A stretch of 64,000 nucleotides of DNA from Metallosphaera tengchongensis (GCF_013343295.1 NZ_CP049074.1:62001-126000), one strand, 5' to 3'; shown: positions 8,508 to 17,481, numbered from the stretch's first letter. The notes: generated by a model not told the origin, from the letters alone. Numbers and translations are program-made.

Positions 8508-9225
8508 TGTGTGGACAAATTGGTTGTTTTGATATAAATTGAATATTCTTTATTGTAGAAAAGTATTTTTAAGGTTATTTGTTAGGGTGAGAAGATGAAC
8601 AGGTTTCTTTTCCTCGCCCTCACCCAAATTATCTCTACCCTTTTAAGCCTAGGTTTCATCCCTTGGATGAGATTGTATTAGCCTTGATATTATACTTGTC
8701 AAGTTGGAGGACTTCACTACCTCACACTACCTTGCTCTTCATAAGTTGGCTAATGTTAATTACGATGTTAAGGTTGATGTTGAGCAGGGGAATCGTTTGC
8801 TCGTTGATGAGGTCTTGAGGGTTAATGGTTAGTATTACTACTTATGGGTTGTTAGGCATTACGAGTCTGGGCTAATTCTTCATGTTAACTAGTCTTAGGA
8901 GTGGTCTCCACGTTTATGTAATATTAAATGGTATTAAGCTTGAGAATTGGAGGGATAAAGTTGTCTTCCTACACGATAAGGCTACAGGGCATTCTCATGG
9001 TTTAAACGCGAGGTTGAAACTTTTGGCAAGAAAAGCTTAGTAGAACTAGTGTTCAGAAGCCTAAAACATAGGCTAGCAAGTATGCACTTCACATCGAACT
9101 CAACAGGGAACACAATAACGAGATGGCTAAAGATGTTCTTCCGCAACACAATTTACTCTAAATCTATTAGCATAAGTTGGAATAAAATCGAATTTTATGG
9201 GGTAGATGAAATTGTTGTCCACACA
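8508..9225 (+). mobile_element. Insertion sequence remnant, right copy (IS6/IS240-like DDE transposase)
   Basis: The 718-bp copy starts TGTGTGGACAAATTGG and ends AAATTGTTGTCCACACA. The decayed transposase reads in pieces: MNRFLFLALTQIISTLLSLG from 8595, then VEQGNRLLVDEVLRVNG, YYYLWVVRHYESGLILHVN, a GLHVYVILNGIKLENWRDK stretch, and VFRSLKHRLASMHFTSN with NTITRWLKMFF. The WVVRHYESG and FRSLKHRL...RWLKMFF blocks resemble the second Asp and the Glu region of IS240/IS6-type DDE transposases. Stops at several points make it inactive. Length fits a single-ORF element of that family. Confidence 0.72.
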
Positions 9226-9366
9226 ATAGGTAATTGCCAAAAACTTGATTAAATTGAAATCTAAGTTTTTAAAGAGTTTGAACGACCGGATTCCGGAGAT
9301 GAGCTCAAACCTCCGAACCCGACCCTTAAATCCTGGGGCATGTATTTTAGATGTAGAAAACTAAAA

Positions 9367-9393
9367 CCGTCCTCTCCCTAAAGGGCGAGGTTT
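9367..9393 (-). repeat. Solo TnpB-element right-end hairpin (copy 3)
   Basis: CCGTCCTCTCCCTAAAGGGC followed by GAGGTTT. No tnpB sequence is attached; it lies next to the 3' end of the gene at 9406-10407 and could also act in 3'-end formation there. Confidence 0.6.
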
Positions 9394-9405
9394 GCTGTTC
9401 TCTTA

Positions 9406-10407
9406 TCACCTCACAACCTCAATCTTACCTTGGGAGGTCTTGAAGAGGAGGACGGAAGGTCCTTCAACGTTGAAATGGAACTCGTTCTCTCTTGTTTTCA
9501 GGAGGACTTGCTGTCTCTCCAGCAAAAGAACGGTAAGGCTCCTATTCTCAAAATTGTCAAGGACGACTCCTCGAAAGGCAATGAGGTACTTCCCCAAGGT
9601 AACTTCGTTATCCCTTACTTTCCCCAACACGTAATCCTGAAACTCCTTGATCCGATCGGTTACCAATTGACCCCTAACCCTCGACAATATGGAGTTAATG
9701 TTCAAGGGTTCGTTGATTTCCCCTATGTGCTCCTCGTCTTCATATATCCTGTCCCTATCGTAAGTCACAGCCCTTCCCCGATCTAAAGGAATTCCGCGTC
9801 TTGATGCTATGTCAATTACCCTGTCCTCCATCTCCCTGAAGAACTCCTCGAACTTCTGGTCGTAGTCCATCATCCTGTCCCTGACGTTATTGAGCAACCG
9901 ATAAATTGAGGAAATGGAAACGAGTTCCTCTAGGTCCTTATCTCTCAATTTCGAGACGAACTCTATGTAAGGGTTCGAAAAAGTCTCGACACCCTCAAGC
10001 GTAGCGTAGTCCTTCATTTCGTAGTTTTTGACCTCCTCCTTAAGGTATTCCCGGATCTCCTCCCCTGTAAAGACCTTCACCACCTCCAGGATTAAGTCAG
10101 GGAAGTATATTCTCTTTCCCTGTTGGAACTTGGCATCACTGTACAGATGATCAAAACCCAAACATTTCCTCAAATCCCTCTCAAACTTCACGCAGTCCTT
10201 ATCTATCTCCTTGATGAAAGCCCTCTCTGAGAAACCAATTACAAAGTCAATGTTTGGATCCTTGGTCTCGACGTACAGGAAACCTTCAAGTGGAAACGCG
10301 TTTACCTTAATGGAGAGGGCAAGCCTGTACTTTAGGTAATGGGAACGGTCATAGAAGCACTCCTCCACTTTCTCAGATAGCGAAAGAATTGAACCCGTGC
10401 AGTCCAT
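9406..10407 (-). CDS. Unrecognised 333-residue cytoplasmic protein
   Basis: No family is recognised. The protein is rich in charged residues and lacks membrane helices or a signal peptide. The middle (about residues 150-210, SSIYRLLNNVRDRMMDYDQK onwards) looks helical. The C-terminal third is rich in beta-type patterns (YLIAFRGVVLDNF, LTVLLLERQQVLLK, FHFNVEGPSVLLFK). An Asp/Glu/Arg-rich turn (TYDRDRIYEDEEHIGEINEP) sits near residue 225. Codon use matches the chromosomal neighbours, so it looks like a real, expressed gene. The region 10408-10582 upstream carries its promoter and that of the divergent MFS gene. Confidence 0.7.
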   Translation of the reverse strand: MDCTGSILSLSEKVEECFYDRSHYLKYRLALSIKVNAFPLEGFLYVETKDPNIDFVIGFSERAFIKEIDKDCVKFERDLRKCLGFDHLYSDAKFQQGKRIYFPDLILEVVKVFTGEEIREYLKEEVKNYEMKDYATLEGVETFSNPYIEFVSKLRDKDLEELVSISSIYRLLNNVRDRMMDYDQKFEEFFREMEDRVIDIASRRGIPLDRGRAVTYDRDRIYEDEEHIGEINEPLNINSILSRVRGQLVTDRIKEFQDYVLGKVRDNEVTLGKYLIAFRGVVLDNFENRSLTVLLLERQQVLLKTRENEFHFNVEGPSVLLFKTSQGKIEVVR

Positions 10408-10582
10408 ATAGTCAGTGTCCTCCTCATGGTTAAAAACTAAATGAGTAAGTTACCAAAGTCTTATACCTTAAAGGTAGTAGTCAACATTTTTCATATTCTA
10501 TCATGAAAACCCATGAAACTCAGACCCATGCAAGGAAGCACTGAACCTTCATAAGTTAAATTTCTAGCAAAGACTTGATCAT

Positions 10583-11662
10583 GTGAACAAGTATATCCCA
10601 GCAATAGCGTTCCTCACAACCCTGCTCTCCTGGTACTCCTTCTTCTCTTTGGGCTTCCTTTCTGCCCTATATTTTCCTCGGTACCTGTCCATAGTAGGAT
10701 CTGCACTTCTTTACTTCACGAGCTTCGTCTGCAGACCTCTAGGGGCTTTCGTCCTAGGTAAGGTGGCAGATAAGAGGGGAAGGAGCGTCTCGGTCATATC
10801 AGTTCTTTCCTTAATAGCGGTAGGAGACGGTCTACTTTCAGCTGGAACCCCCATCTTAGCAGTTCCCTCTACCCTCATGATAGGGCTAGCCCTAGGAGGC
10901 GGGTGGAGTAGTTCCTCCGTCCTCCTCGCTGAAGCGGTAAGAACTTTGAGAGGTACATGGACGAGCTTAGTCCAGCTTTCGGTCCCCTTCGGTCTTATAC
11001 TTGCGCTCACCGTGAGCTTGTCTCCAAGGCTCATGTTAATCCCTTCACTGACCTCAGCCTCTCTCATAGCCATTTCCTTCAAGATCCCCGATACTCGGGG
11101 AGTAAAGTTAGGCATGGAGCTCTCAGGTGTAAAGGGACTTGTTAAGGGTATTATGGTCAAGGCAGGAGAGAGCTCAAACTTTTACTTGTTTACGTCCTTC
11201 TCCCTTCCCCTGATCCTTGAGGCTGGTCTTAGGGTAGGAGTGCTCCCTGTCCTCGCCATGGCGATTGAGGAGACGTTCCTGATGGTGCCCATGGGGGCTT
11301 TGTCTGACATCAAGGGAAGGAGGCAGATCATTAGAGCGGGGATGATGGTCATGTTTTCGTCAGCTGTCCTCCTGAGTTTATCCCTCATCTTGAGGTGGAA
11401 TTACTTGGTTTACGCCTCCTTCCTCATGTTCGGGATAGGGGACTCCCTGGCTTACGCCCCACAGGGTGCCTACCTGGCTGAACTCTACGATCCTAAACAT
11501 AGGGTTACCATGACAGGTTTAGCGTATCAGCTCTCTGCGTTGTTCTCTGGCGGAACTTCCGTGGTTCTAGCTTCCCTGCTCCTATCCAGGGGTGAGTATG
11601 CGATATTGGCGTTACCTCTCATTTCACTTTTTTATGTTACCCTTTCCATAATATCCGTTTAG
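10583..11662 (+). CDS. MFS transporter (metabolite/H+ symporter type)
   Basis: A 359-residue membrane protein with about eleven helices. Loop 2-3 has the MFS motif GAFVLGKVADKRGRSVSV and the second half repeats it as MGALSDIKGRRQII. LGGGWSSSSVLLAEA matches helix 4-5 of the sugar/organic-acid symporters common in Sulfolobales. It is shorter than the usual 400-450 residues; the helix 6-7 loop is compact and the C-terminus ends early. The GTG start at 10583 is followed directly by the first helix. Substrate unknown; no operon partner. Confidence 0.82.
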   Translation: MNKYIPAIAFLTTLLSWYSFFSLGFLSALYFPRYLSIVGSALLYFTSFVCRPLGAFVLGKVADKRGRSVSVISVLSLIAVGDGLLSAGTPILAVPSTLMIGLALGGGWSSSSVLLAEAVRTLRGTWTSLVQLSVPFGLILALTVSLSPRLMLIPSLTSASLIAISFKIPDTRGVKLGMELSGVKGLVKGIMVKAGESSNFYLFTSFSLPLILEAGLRVGVLPVLAMAIEETFLMVPMGALSDIKGRRQIIRAGMMVMFSSAVLLSLSLILRWNYLVYASFLMFGIGDSLAYAPQGAYLAELYDPKHRVTMTGLAYQLSALFSGGTSVVLASLLLSRGEYAILALPLISLFYVTLSIISV

Positions 11663-11812
11663 CAGACCCCCATTGAAGTAAGGGAAGTCCAGATGAAATG
11701 AAACCTCCCTAAATATGTTTACCGGATAATATGGAGTTGTCGAAGGGCCCGCTTAAGTCCCTAAGCCCTGATTTCTTAAAAAGTCTAACTTCTTGAAGGA
11801 CTTGAATACTGT

Positions 11813-12787
11813 CTAATACTCTTCGAGGAGTCCGTTCTTGAACTTTCTGAACTGGTTTACCTCGAACCTAACTTCGTCCCCAACATCATAATAATCCTCA
11901 GATAGTATGGTTATCCCATAACCCTTAAACACGCAGACTAGGTATCTCGAATCGCCCACGGCCTCCACAGCCTCAACGGAACATGTGTACTCTCCCTTCC
12001 CAACACTCACCCACTCTGGTCTGAATCCAACTTCCTGACATTTCTCGCCAATGACCTCACCCGGTAGGAAGTTCATTGGGAAATCCCCTATGAACTCTGC
12101 AACCCACTTTGTCCTTGGATAGTCGTACAGATCCTTTGGCTTACTGACCTGCTCGAACTTACCTGCATGAAGAACAGCTACCCTGTCGGCAAGACTTAGG
12201 GCTTCCTTCTGGTCGTGGGTAACATATATGAACGTTCCTTTAAGTTCCTTCTGAATCCTCTTAAGTTCTCCTCTGGCTACGGTCCTCATCCTCGCGTCTA
12301 GATTGCTCAAAGGCTCATCTAACAAGTAATATGATGGACTCCTCACTATGGCTCTAGCTATGGCGACTCTCTGCTGTTGCCCTCCGCTAATTTTAGTCAC
12401 TTTCTTATCCAAGATCTCAGCTATTCCCAGGAGACCGGCTACCTTTTCCACCCTCTCATTTATCTCCTCCCTTTTGAGCCCCTTCATCTTAAGGGGGAAC
12501 GCTATGTTGTCCCTTACGCTCATGTTGGGATAGAGAGCGTAATTCTGGAAAACCATAGCTACGTTCCTCTTCTCTGGAGGCAAGTTGGTAATCTCCTTAC
12601 CATCGACCACCATCTTCCCCTTGTCTGGCTTCTCTATCCCCGCCATTATCCTCAATAGCGTAGACTTGCCCTCTCCGCTTGGACCTAGAATTACGAAGAA
12701 CTCCCCGCTCTCTATCTTCTCAGTTACTCCGTCCAGAACCTTCTTGTTCCCGTAAATCTTCGTTATCTCAATGAGTTCTACCGTCAT
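11813..12787 (-). CDS. treV: Trehalose-type sugar ABC transporter, ATPase TreV
   Basis: The 324 residues agree in length and in long stretches, as I remember it, with TreV of Saccharolobus solfataricus. Seen directly: Walker A GPSGEGKST (residues 35-43), Q-loop VFQNYALYPN, signature SGGQQQRVA, Walker B YYLLDEPLSNLDA, and the H-loop in YVTHDQKEAL. A C-terminal regulatory beta-domain of the MalK/CUT1 type follows, somewhat shorter than in GlcV. It would power uptake of trehalose or a related disaccharide. It is the last gene of a four-gene operon; its ATG overlaps the stop of the permease before it. Family certain; substrate by analogy. Confidence 0.85.
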   Translation of the reverse strand: MTVELIEITKIYGNKKVLDGVTEKIESGEFFVILGPSGEGKSTLLRIMAGIEKPDKGKMVVDGKEITNLPPEKRNVAMVFQNYALYPNMSVRDNIAFPLKMKGLKREEINERVEKVAGLLGIAEILDKKVTKISGGQQQRVAIARAIVRSPSYYLLDEPLSNLDARMRTVARGELKRIQKELKGTFIYVTHDQKEALSLADRVAVLHAGKFEQVSKPKDLYDYPRTKWVAEFIGDFPMNFLPGEVIGEKCQEVGFRPEWVSVGKGEYTCSVEAVEAVGDSRYLVCVFKGYGITILSEDYYDVGDEVRFEVNQFRKFKNGLLEEY

Positions 12788-13584
12788 CCCTTAATACCCC
12801 CTGCTAAATATTCTCCTCTCAAGTATTTCTGTAATGCTAAAGTGAGAGCAATTACTGGTAGGGTGAATACTAGCGAAAACGCAACACCTGCCAGTAGATT
12901 CCCTCTTGTTACGTCGGAGTAAATAGTCACTGGTAAGGTAGAGTGGAAAGGAATCAAAAGGATCGCGTACGTGAACTCGTCCCATGAAAACATCCAGGAA
13001 ATTAGGAACGCTGCAGCTATACCAGGCGCTGCTAAAGGAAGGAGAACAGAGAACAGCCTTCTAAGAAGGCCAGCTCCATCGATCCTCGCCTGGTTCTCCA
13101 GATCCACAGGAATTGAAGAGAAGGTTCCCTGTAGTATAAAGGTTGCCAAAGGCAACGTAATAAGGGTCTGGGCTAGGGAAAGTCCTTCCACGGTCTCGAA
13201 GAGGTGAAGCTTTATGAATTCCACAGCGATTGGAATGCCTATCACGATAGCTGGCATCATGTTAGTCACAAGTAGGAGAACCAGGATTGGATAAGCAACC
13301 CCCCTTGGTAGCCTACTTAAACCATAGCCTGCGGGTATAGCTAGTATCACAGTTATTATGCCCACCAAAGTTGCGGTCTCTAAGCTCTTCACAAGAGGAT
13401 CTATGAAGGACGATCCCTGCAGTGACGAAGCTAAGTTAGCCAGAGTCAGGGATATGGGGGCGAAACTGGGATACCTAGCCAAGATCGTGTACTGAGGGGT
13501 ATTGAAGGCAAGTAGGAAGAGGATGTACAAGGGTAAAAGGAAGTACACCCCAACGAATATTGCACCTATGTAAGCCCATTTCAC
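12784..13584 (-). CDS. treU: Sugar ABC transporter permease (MalG-like, TreU)
   Basis: A 266-residue inner membrane protein with six helices. The cytoplasmic coupling loop EAA motif is present as LENQARIDGAGLLRRLFSVLLPLAAPGIAAA (about residues 160-190), as in MalG-type permeases. It pairs with the MalF-like permease encoded before it to form the membrane channel. Stop and start codons overlap on both sides, so the operon is translationally coupled. The name is given by operon position and TreV similarity; a glucose or maltose system of the same family is the alternative. Confidence 0.8.
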   Translation of the reverse strand: MKWAYIGAIFVGVYFLLPLYILFLLAFNTPQYTILARYPSFAPISLTLANLASSLQGSSFIDPLVKSLETATLVGIITVILAIPAGYGLSRLPRGVAYPILVLLLVTNMMPAIVIGIPIAVEFIKLHLFETVEGLSLAQTLITLPLATFILQGTFSSIPVDLENQARIDGAGLLRRLFSVLLPLAAPGIAAAFLISWMFSWDEFTYAILLIPFHSTLPVTIYSDVTRGNLLAGVAFSLVFTLPVIALTLALQKYLRGEYLAGGIKG

Positions 13585-14414
13585 GTTGTTCTACCTCCAG
13601 TCAACTTAATCACTACGCCCATGAAGACTAGGATAAAACCCAAGAGAACGGTCGCAGCTGCCAACGCAAGCCCCACCTCAGGGAAAGTTGTTGTGTAAAG
13701 ATTGTAAACTAAGGTGGTCAACAAGGGAGGGTGGTCCCCCACAAGTATAAGGGGTAAGGCGAATATGTTAAACTCTTGGACTCCCCTCAGAATCAGGGCA
13801 ACTCCTATGAAACTCCTCAAGTTGGGAAGGGTCACATGGATGAACCTCCTCACTGGTCCTGCACCGTCTATGGCAGCTGAGTAGTACAACTCCCTAGGTA
13901 TTGAGGACATCCCAGCAAGGAGTATTAAGGAAACTATGGGAGTGTTCTTCCAACTGTCAGCTATCATGACCACCAGTAAGGAGGAGAGGGATGACTGATA
14001 CCAGTTAACGTTAGTCCCGAGGATTGAGTGCACCACTGTATTGGCATATCCTCCAGAAGTTTGGAAAATGAAGCTGAACGTAATGGCAGCTACCACGGTA
14101 GCTACTCCCATAGGGATTATGGCCGCCGTGGAAAGGGCTTTTTTCCCCCTGAACTCCCTGCTCAGTACCGAGGCTACCAGGAAACCCAGTGCCAGTTGTA
14201 TAAGTAGCGCTCCTACGGTTACCAGGACAGTGTCCACTATGGCCCCGCCCACGTTAAAGTATGAGAGCTCCTGATAGTTATGCAGGGAGAGACCTCCATG
14301 AGGGTCCTGAAAGCTCAAGTAAACTGCATCAATTGTTGGAAAAAAAGAGAAAGCTACTATGTACCCCACCGCTGGGAGAACAAGTAAAAAAGGGGTTAAC
14401 TTCACTCCCATCAC
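13581..14414 (-). CDS. treT: Sugar ABC transporter permease (MalF-like, TreT)
   Basis: 277 residues with six hydrophobic helices. The EAA motif reads YYSAAIDGAGPVRRFIHVTLPNLR (about residues 178-201). There is no long extra periplasmic domain, as usual for archaeal CUT1 transporters. It overlaps the binding-protein gene before it and the next permease gene by 4 bp each, which supports co-expression of stoichiometric subunits. The first residues MMGVKL leave two possible ATG starts one codon apart. Confidence 0.8.
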   Translation of the reverse strand: MMGVKLTPFLLVLPAVGYIVAFSFFPTIDAVYLSFQDPHGGLSLHNYQELSYFNVGGAIVDTVLVTVGALLIQLALGFLVASVLSREFRGKKALSTAAIIPMGVATVVAAITFSFIFQTSGGYANTVVHSILGTNVNWYQSSLSSLLVVMIADSWKNTPIVSLILLAGMSSIPRELYYSAAIDGAGPVRRFIHVTLPNLRSFIGVALILRGVQEFNIFALPLILVGDHPPLLTTLVYNLYTTTFPEVGLALAAATVLLGFILVFMGVVIKLTGGRTT

Positions 14415-15820
14415 CCGTAGAGCGGACCATAAACTCCTTGTTCATAGTTCTGGGCTATCGTGCTATTGTAGTTCTGAACTAGATAGTTGTACATCTCCTG
14501 ATTGGCTTGGCTCAGGATGCTGGGTATCTGACTATAGGGCGCGTGATCCACTATTATGGTATCAAAAACCTTGTCAGCTATCTGTCCCCACACAGTGATC
14601 CAAGGCACGGGCTCTCTGAAGAAAGCGTTGTTCATTGCCTCCTCCTCAGCCTTGTACAGCGCGCTTATGTTACTGGGCAGGTTGTTGTAAGCCTGCTGGT
14701 TCACCGCTGGCCATGATAAGTAAATGATGAAGTCCCTCTGTACCTGCGTCGAAAGTAGGAACTTGGCGAAAAGTATCAAATCAGGTATATCAGTAGCTCC
14801 CTTAGGTATTGCTAACACGTCTCCTCCGACCAAATGGTCCCCGTTAGCAGGTCCTACTGGCCCTGGATAGAACCCTACGTGACTTATGTTAGCCCCCTCG
14901 CTAGAGATTACGCTGTAGATATAGGGCCACTGATAGTCTATCATGTAGTATGTACCGCTTAGGAGACCCTTGTAGCTCCCCCAATAGCCGTGGACGTAAC
15001 CAGGGGTAAAGTACTGGGACAGGTTGTACAGGTACTGGAAGGCCAAGACGTCCCCAGAGTCATTGAATAGGAATGGATTTCCTCCAGCTTGAACCATCCA
15101 CTGGTAAAGTTCGGTATAGGTGCTAGCACCGCCATGCCCTTGGAACATGATGGGGGCAACCCCAGTCTTAGCCTTTATCTCCGAGGCCACTTGCATAAGT
15201 TGAGACCAATTTTGAGGTGGGGCTATTCCCATCTGGTTGAACAGGGTAGCGTTGTACCAGACCAGTGGAATGTTTCCTCTCAGAGGAATGAAGAACTCTC
15301 CGTGGTAAACAGTCTGCTCATATTGAACTAGTTTTATCATAGACGGTATCAGGGAGACGTTGGCTAGGATCTGGCTAGAGTAAGGAGTGATGTTCATTAA
15401 GTAACCTCCGTTTAGAAGTTCCCCTATTACTAGATTGTCCTCACCAATTATCACTGGTCCAACGTTACCGCTGAGCTCCAGCTCCTCCACGCTCTTCACT
15501 ATGTCGGTTGCCCCTTCGTCCACGTAGTTAATGTGAATGTTGGGGTATTCCTTCTCGAATTGCGGAATTATCACGTTCTGCATAACCGACGCCTCCGATT
15601 GTGACAGGTCATCAAAATACGTGATTGTGACGTTTTGAGATGTCGTTGGAGGCGTAGTGGTTGTGACGTTGGTTGGAGTTGTTACCGTAGTTGATCTGTG
15701 ACTTGAGGTTAGCTCTATGGCAGCTATGGCCCCCACAACTATTATAACAATTACTATACCTATTATGACAGTTTTTCCGATCCCACGGGCCAATTTTTTA
15801 AAACTTATCGTGGAATTCAA
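14411..15820 (-). CDS. treS: Sugar-binding protein of the trehalose-type ABC transporter (TreS)
   Basis: 469 residues. The N-terminus has a basic segment (SFKKLARGIGK), a long hydrophobic helix and then a Thr-rich linker (about residues 42-62), the class III type signal and stalk seen in Sulfolobus sugar-binding proteins. The rest is an extracytoplasmic CUT1-type solute-binding domain (ITYFDDLSQSEASVMQNVII, then PQFEKEYPNIHINYVDEGAT) with many N-x-S/T sites that could be glycosylated. The TTG start at 15820 is favoured by the ribosome-binding sequence GGAGTGA about 5 bp upstream. A TATA-like ATATATTTAAATA lies about 30-45 bp before it. First gene of treSTUV. Confidence 0.82.
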   Translation of the reverse strand: MNSTISFKKLARGIGKTVIIGIVIVIIVVGAIAAIELTSSHRSTTVTTPTNVTTTTPPTTSQNVTITYFDDLSQSEASVMQNVIIPQFEKEYPNIHINYVDEGATDIVKSVEELELSGNVGPVIIGEDNLVIGELLNGGYLMNITPYSSQILANVSLIPSMIKLVQYEQTVYHGEFFIPLRGNIPLVWYNATLFNQMGIAPPQNWSQLMQVASEIKAKTGVAPIMFQGHGGASTYTELYQWMVQAGGNPFLFNDSGDVLAFQYLYNLSQYFTPGYVHGYWGSYKGLLSGTYYMIDYQWPYIYSVISSEGANISHVGFYPGPVGPANGDHLVGGDVLAIPKGATDIPDLILFAKFLLSTQVQRDFIIYLSWPAVNQQAYNNLPSNISALYKAEEEAMNNAFFREPVPWITVWGQIADKVFDTIIVDHAPYSQIPSILSQANQEMYNYLVQNYNSTIAQNYEQGVYGPLYG

Positions 15821-16071
15821 GGTATCACTCCAACATATTGGATCTCATGTTATTTAAATATATCTCAGATTTTTATACATACTATTAAATAGACAAATTG
15901 TATTTGAAATATTTAAATTCTTTTACAAGAGTAAAAGCACAAAGGGTTAAGTGGAATGACAGTCCTTCGGAGAGGAAGGCTTACTCTTTGATTGTTATGA
16001 TAATGTGAGATGTTTGGTAATTAATCATTACTTATCTAATATACTGTCCTAGGTAAAAGCACTAAGTAAGA

Positions 16072-16081
16072 AATTTAAACA
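16072..16081 (+). promoter_or_regulatory. TATA box of the thiolase-like gene
   Basis: AAATTTAAAC ends 20 bp before the ATG at 16102, with its centre about 26 bp upstream, so the transcript is probably leaderless. Confidence 0.45.
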
Positions 16082-16101
16082 AACTCCCTCTTCTTAGGTA
16101 G

Positions 16102-17235
16102 ATGGTAGCAATAGTAGATGCCTCCCTTACCCAGTTCGGCAAAAGGGAGGAAGACCTTTTCCAGTTGGCAAAACAATCCTCACTTCCTATCCTAAGGAAA
16201 TTCGGAGGGGAGGTCGACTTCATCGTGGTATCTAACTCTTACTCGGGGGAGTTCAGCAGGGTCTCAGGGATAAATAACCTCATCTCAACCTACCTCTCCC
16301 TGGATTACATTCCCTCCATTAGGGTCGATAACACAAGCGGTAGCGGAGGGAGCGCAATCCTAGTAGCCAAAAGCCTACTGGAATCTCAGGTTGCCAAATC
16401 AGTCCTAGTGATCGGAGTTGAGAAAATGTCCACTATGAATACAAGGGAAGTGACCTCGGTCATATCCTCCCTTTTACCTCCTAGAGAGAGGTCAGCGGGG
16501 ATTTCAGTACCCTCATTGGCTTCTCTCATGGCTAGGCTCTACATGAAGAGGTACGGCGCTACAAGGGAGAGCATAGCTCAGGTAGCTGTCAAAAACCACA
16601 AGAACGGGGCTAAGAACCCTTTCGCCCACATAAGGAAAGAGGTAACCGTAGAAGAAGTTCTGAGGTCAAACGTGGTTGCTGATCCACTTAGGCAATACGA
16701 GTTCTGTCCCATAAGCGATGGTTCAGCCTCCCTCCTCATGACGAGGGATGAGGACGCGATGAGCTTCACCAGTAAGCCCGTTTACGTGAAGGGGATAGCT
16801 ATGGCGTCAGACTCCTCACACATAACGGATAGGGAAGACATTCTAGAAATGAGGTCAGTCAGGACCGCAGGGGCTTTAGCCATGAGACAGGCTAAAGTGA
16901 CCAGGGTCGACTTCGCTGAGCTCCACGACATGGCAACCATACTTGAGATTGCTGAGGGAGAAGCCCTAGGTATCCTGGAGAGGGGTAAGGGCTGGACGTA
17001 TTACCTTGACGGGAGAACGGAGATCGACGGGGATATCCCCATAAACACAAGTGGGGGGCTGAACTCCAAAGGCCATCCCATAGGAGCTAGCGGAGTGGCT
17101 CAAGCTGTGGAAGCTTACCTACAGATAAGAGGCGAGGCAGGTGTTAGACAGGTTAAAGGGAGGGTTGGGCTGACCCTTAGCATGGCCGGTTTTGGCAACT
17201 CGGCAACGGTAGCTATATTTGGTGATGAACCGTGA
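16102..17235 (+). CDS. Thiolase-superfamily protein lacking the nucleophilic cysteine
   Basis: 377 residues with the fold-specific motifs of SCP2-type archaeal thiolases: VDASLTQFGKREEDLFQLA at the start, RVDNTSGSGGSAIL near residues 74-86, and GGLNSKGHPIGASG near 315-328. In thiolases the nucleophile lies in (A)CASG; here that position is Ser79 in NTSGSGG. The second active-site region reads LSMAGFGNSATV in place of a Cys- or Asn-containing loop. The His of GHPIG is kept. It may be a non-thiolytic acyl-CoA binding partner, a Ser-based variant or a condensing scaffold. It overlaps the following zinc-ribbon gene by 4 bp, as thiolase and DUF35-type partners do in archaea. Confidence 0.82.
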   Translation: MVAIVDASLTQFGKREEDLFQLAKQSSLPILRKFGGEVDFIVVSNSYSGEFSRVSGINNLISTYLSLDYIPSIRVDNTSGSGGSAILVAKSLLESQVAKSVLVIGVEKMSTMNTREVTSVISSLLPPRERSAGISVPSLASLMARLYMKRYGATRESIAQVAVKNHKNGAKNPFAHIRKEVTVEEVLRSNVVADPLRQYEFCPISDGSASLLMTRDEDAMSFTSKPVYVKGIAMASDSSHITDREDILEMRSVRTAGALAMRQAKVTRVDFAELHDMATILEIAEGEALGILERGKGWTYYLDGRTEIDGDIPINTSGGLNSKGHPIGASGVAQAVEAYLQIRGEAGVRQVKGRVGLTLSMAGFGNSATVAIFGDEP

Positions 17236-17441
17236 TGATCCACTCCTGCAAGTCCTGCGGAAGGGAGTACTTCGAACCTAGAGGAGTTTGCAAATGCGGT
17301 TCTGATGAGTTTGAGGAGGTTCAGAGGGAGGTAGAAAGGGGCATATGCGTTGAGCTCAAGGTGACCCCCTCAGGTTTTCCGGAGAGAATTACTTTCTGTT
17401 TATCCAAAGCAGGGAAGACAAACGCTTTCGAGGTGGAGTAG
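17232..17441 (+). CDS. Small zinc-ribbon protein, partner of the thiolase-like protein
   Basis: 69 residues with C6-x-x-C9 and C20-x-C22, a rubredoxin-like zinc ribbon of the DUF35 N-terminal kind (IHSCKSCGREYFEPRGVCKC). The OB-fold that normally follows in DUF35 proteins is reduced to about 40 residues (ICVELKVTPSGFPERITFCL). It starts inside the thiolase stop codon region (4-bp overlap). In archaea full-length DUF35 proteins bind thiolases and channel acyl-CoA; this short form may do the same for a thiolase that has lost its own nucleophile (inference). Confidence 0.7.
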   Translation: MMIHSCKSCGREYFEPRGVCKCGSDEFEEVQREVERGICVELKVTPSGFPERITFCLSKAGKTNAFEVE

Positions 17442-17481
17442 ACGTGGGTTTTTCCTGTGGGTTAACCGTACTTAATCCGTA

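Larger units (their letters stand above)
4885..9234. mobile_element. Composite-transposon-like island with 9-bp flanking repeat
   Basis: Two copies of one insertion sequence in the same orientation (4894-5470 and 8508-9225) bracket about 3 kb of A+T-rich DNA carrying a Rieske protein, a Dps-like protein and an Nramp-family transporter. The 9-mer ATAGGTAAT is present directly outside the left end (4885-4893) and directly outside the right end (9226-9234), as expected for target-site duplication by the whole unit. The cargo starts and ends inside truncated genes (5471-5788 and 8381-8507). Both insertion-sequence copies are decayed, so the unit is now probably immobile. Confidence 0.75.

Noticed and set aside
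4894-9225. Two independent insertions of the same insertion sequence instead of one composite unit
   Set aside because: Independent insertions would each carry their own duplication at both ends; I see none at the inner ends, while the outer flanks share ATAGGTAAT exactly.
9049-9252. 67-codon frame as an independent gene
   Set aside because: It is the end of the decayed transposase within the right insertion-sequence copy.
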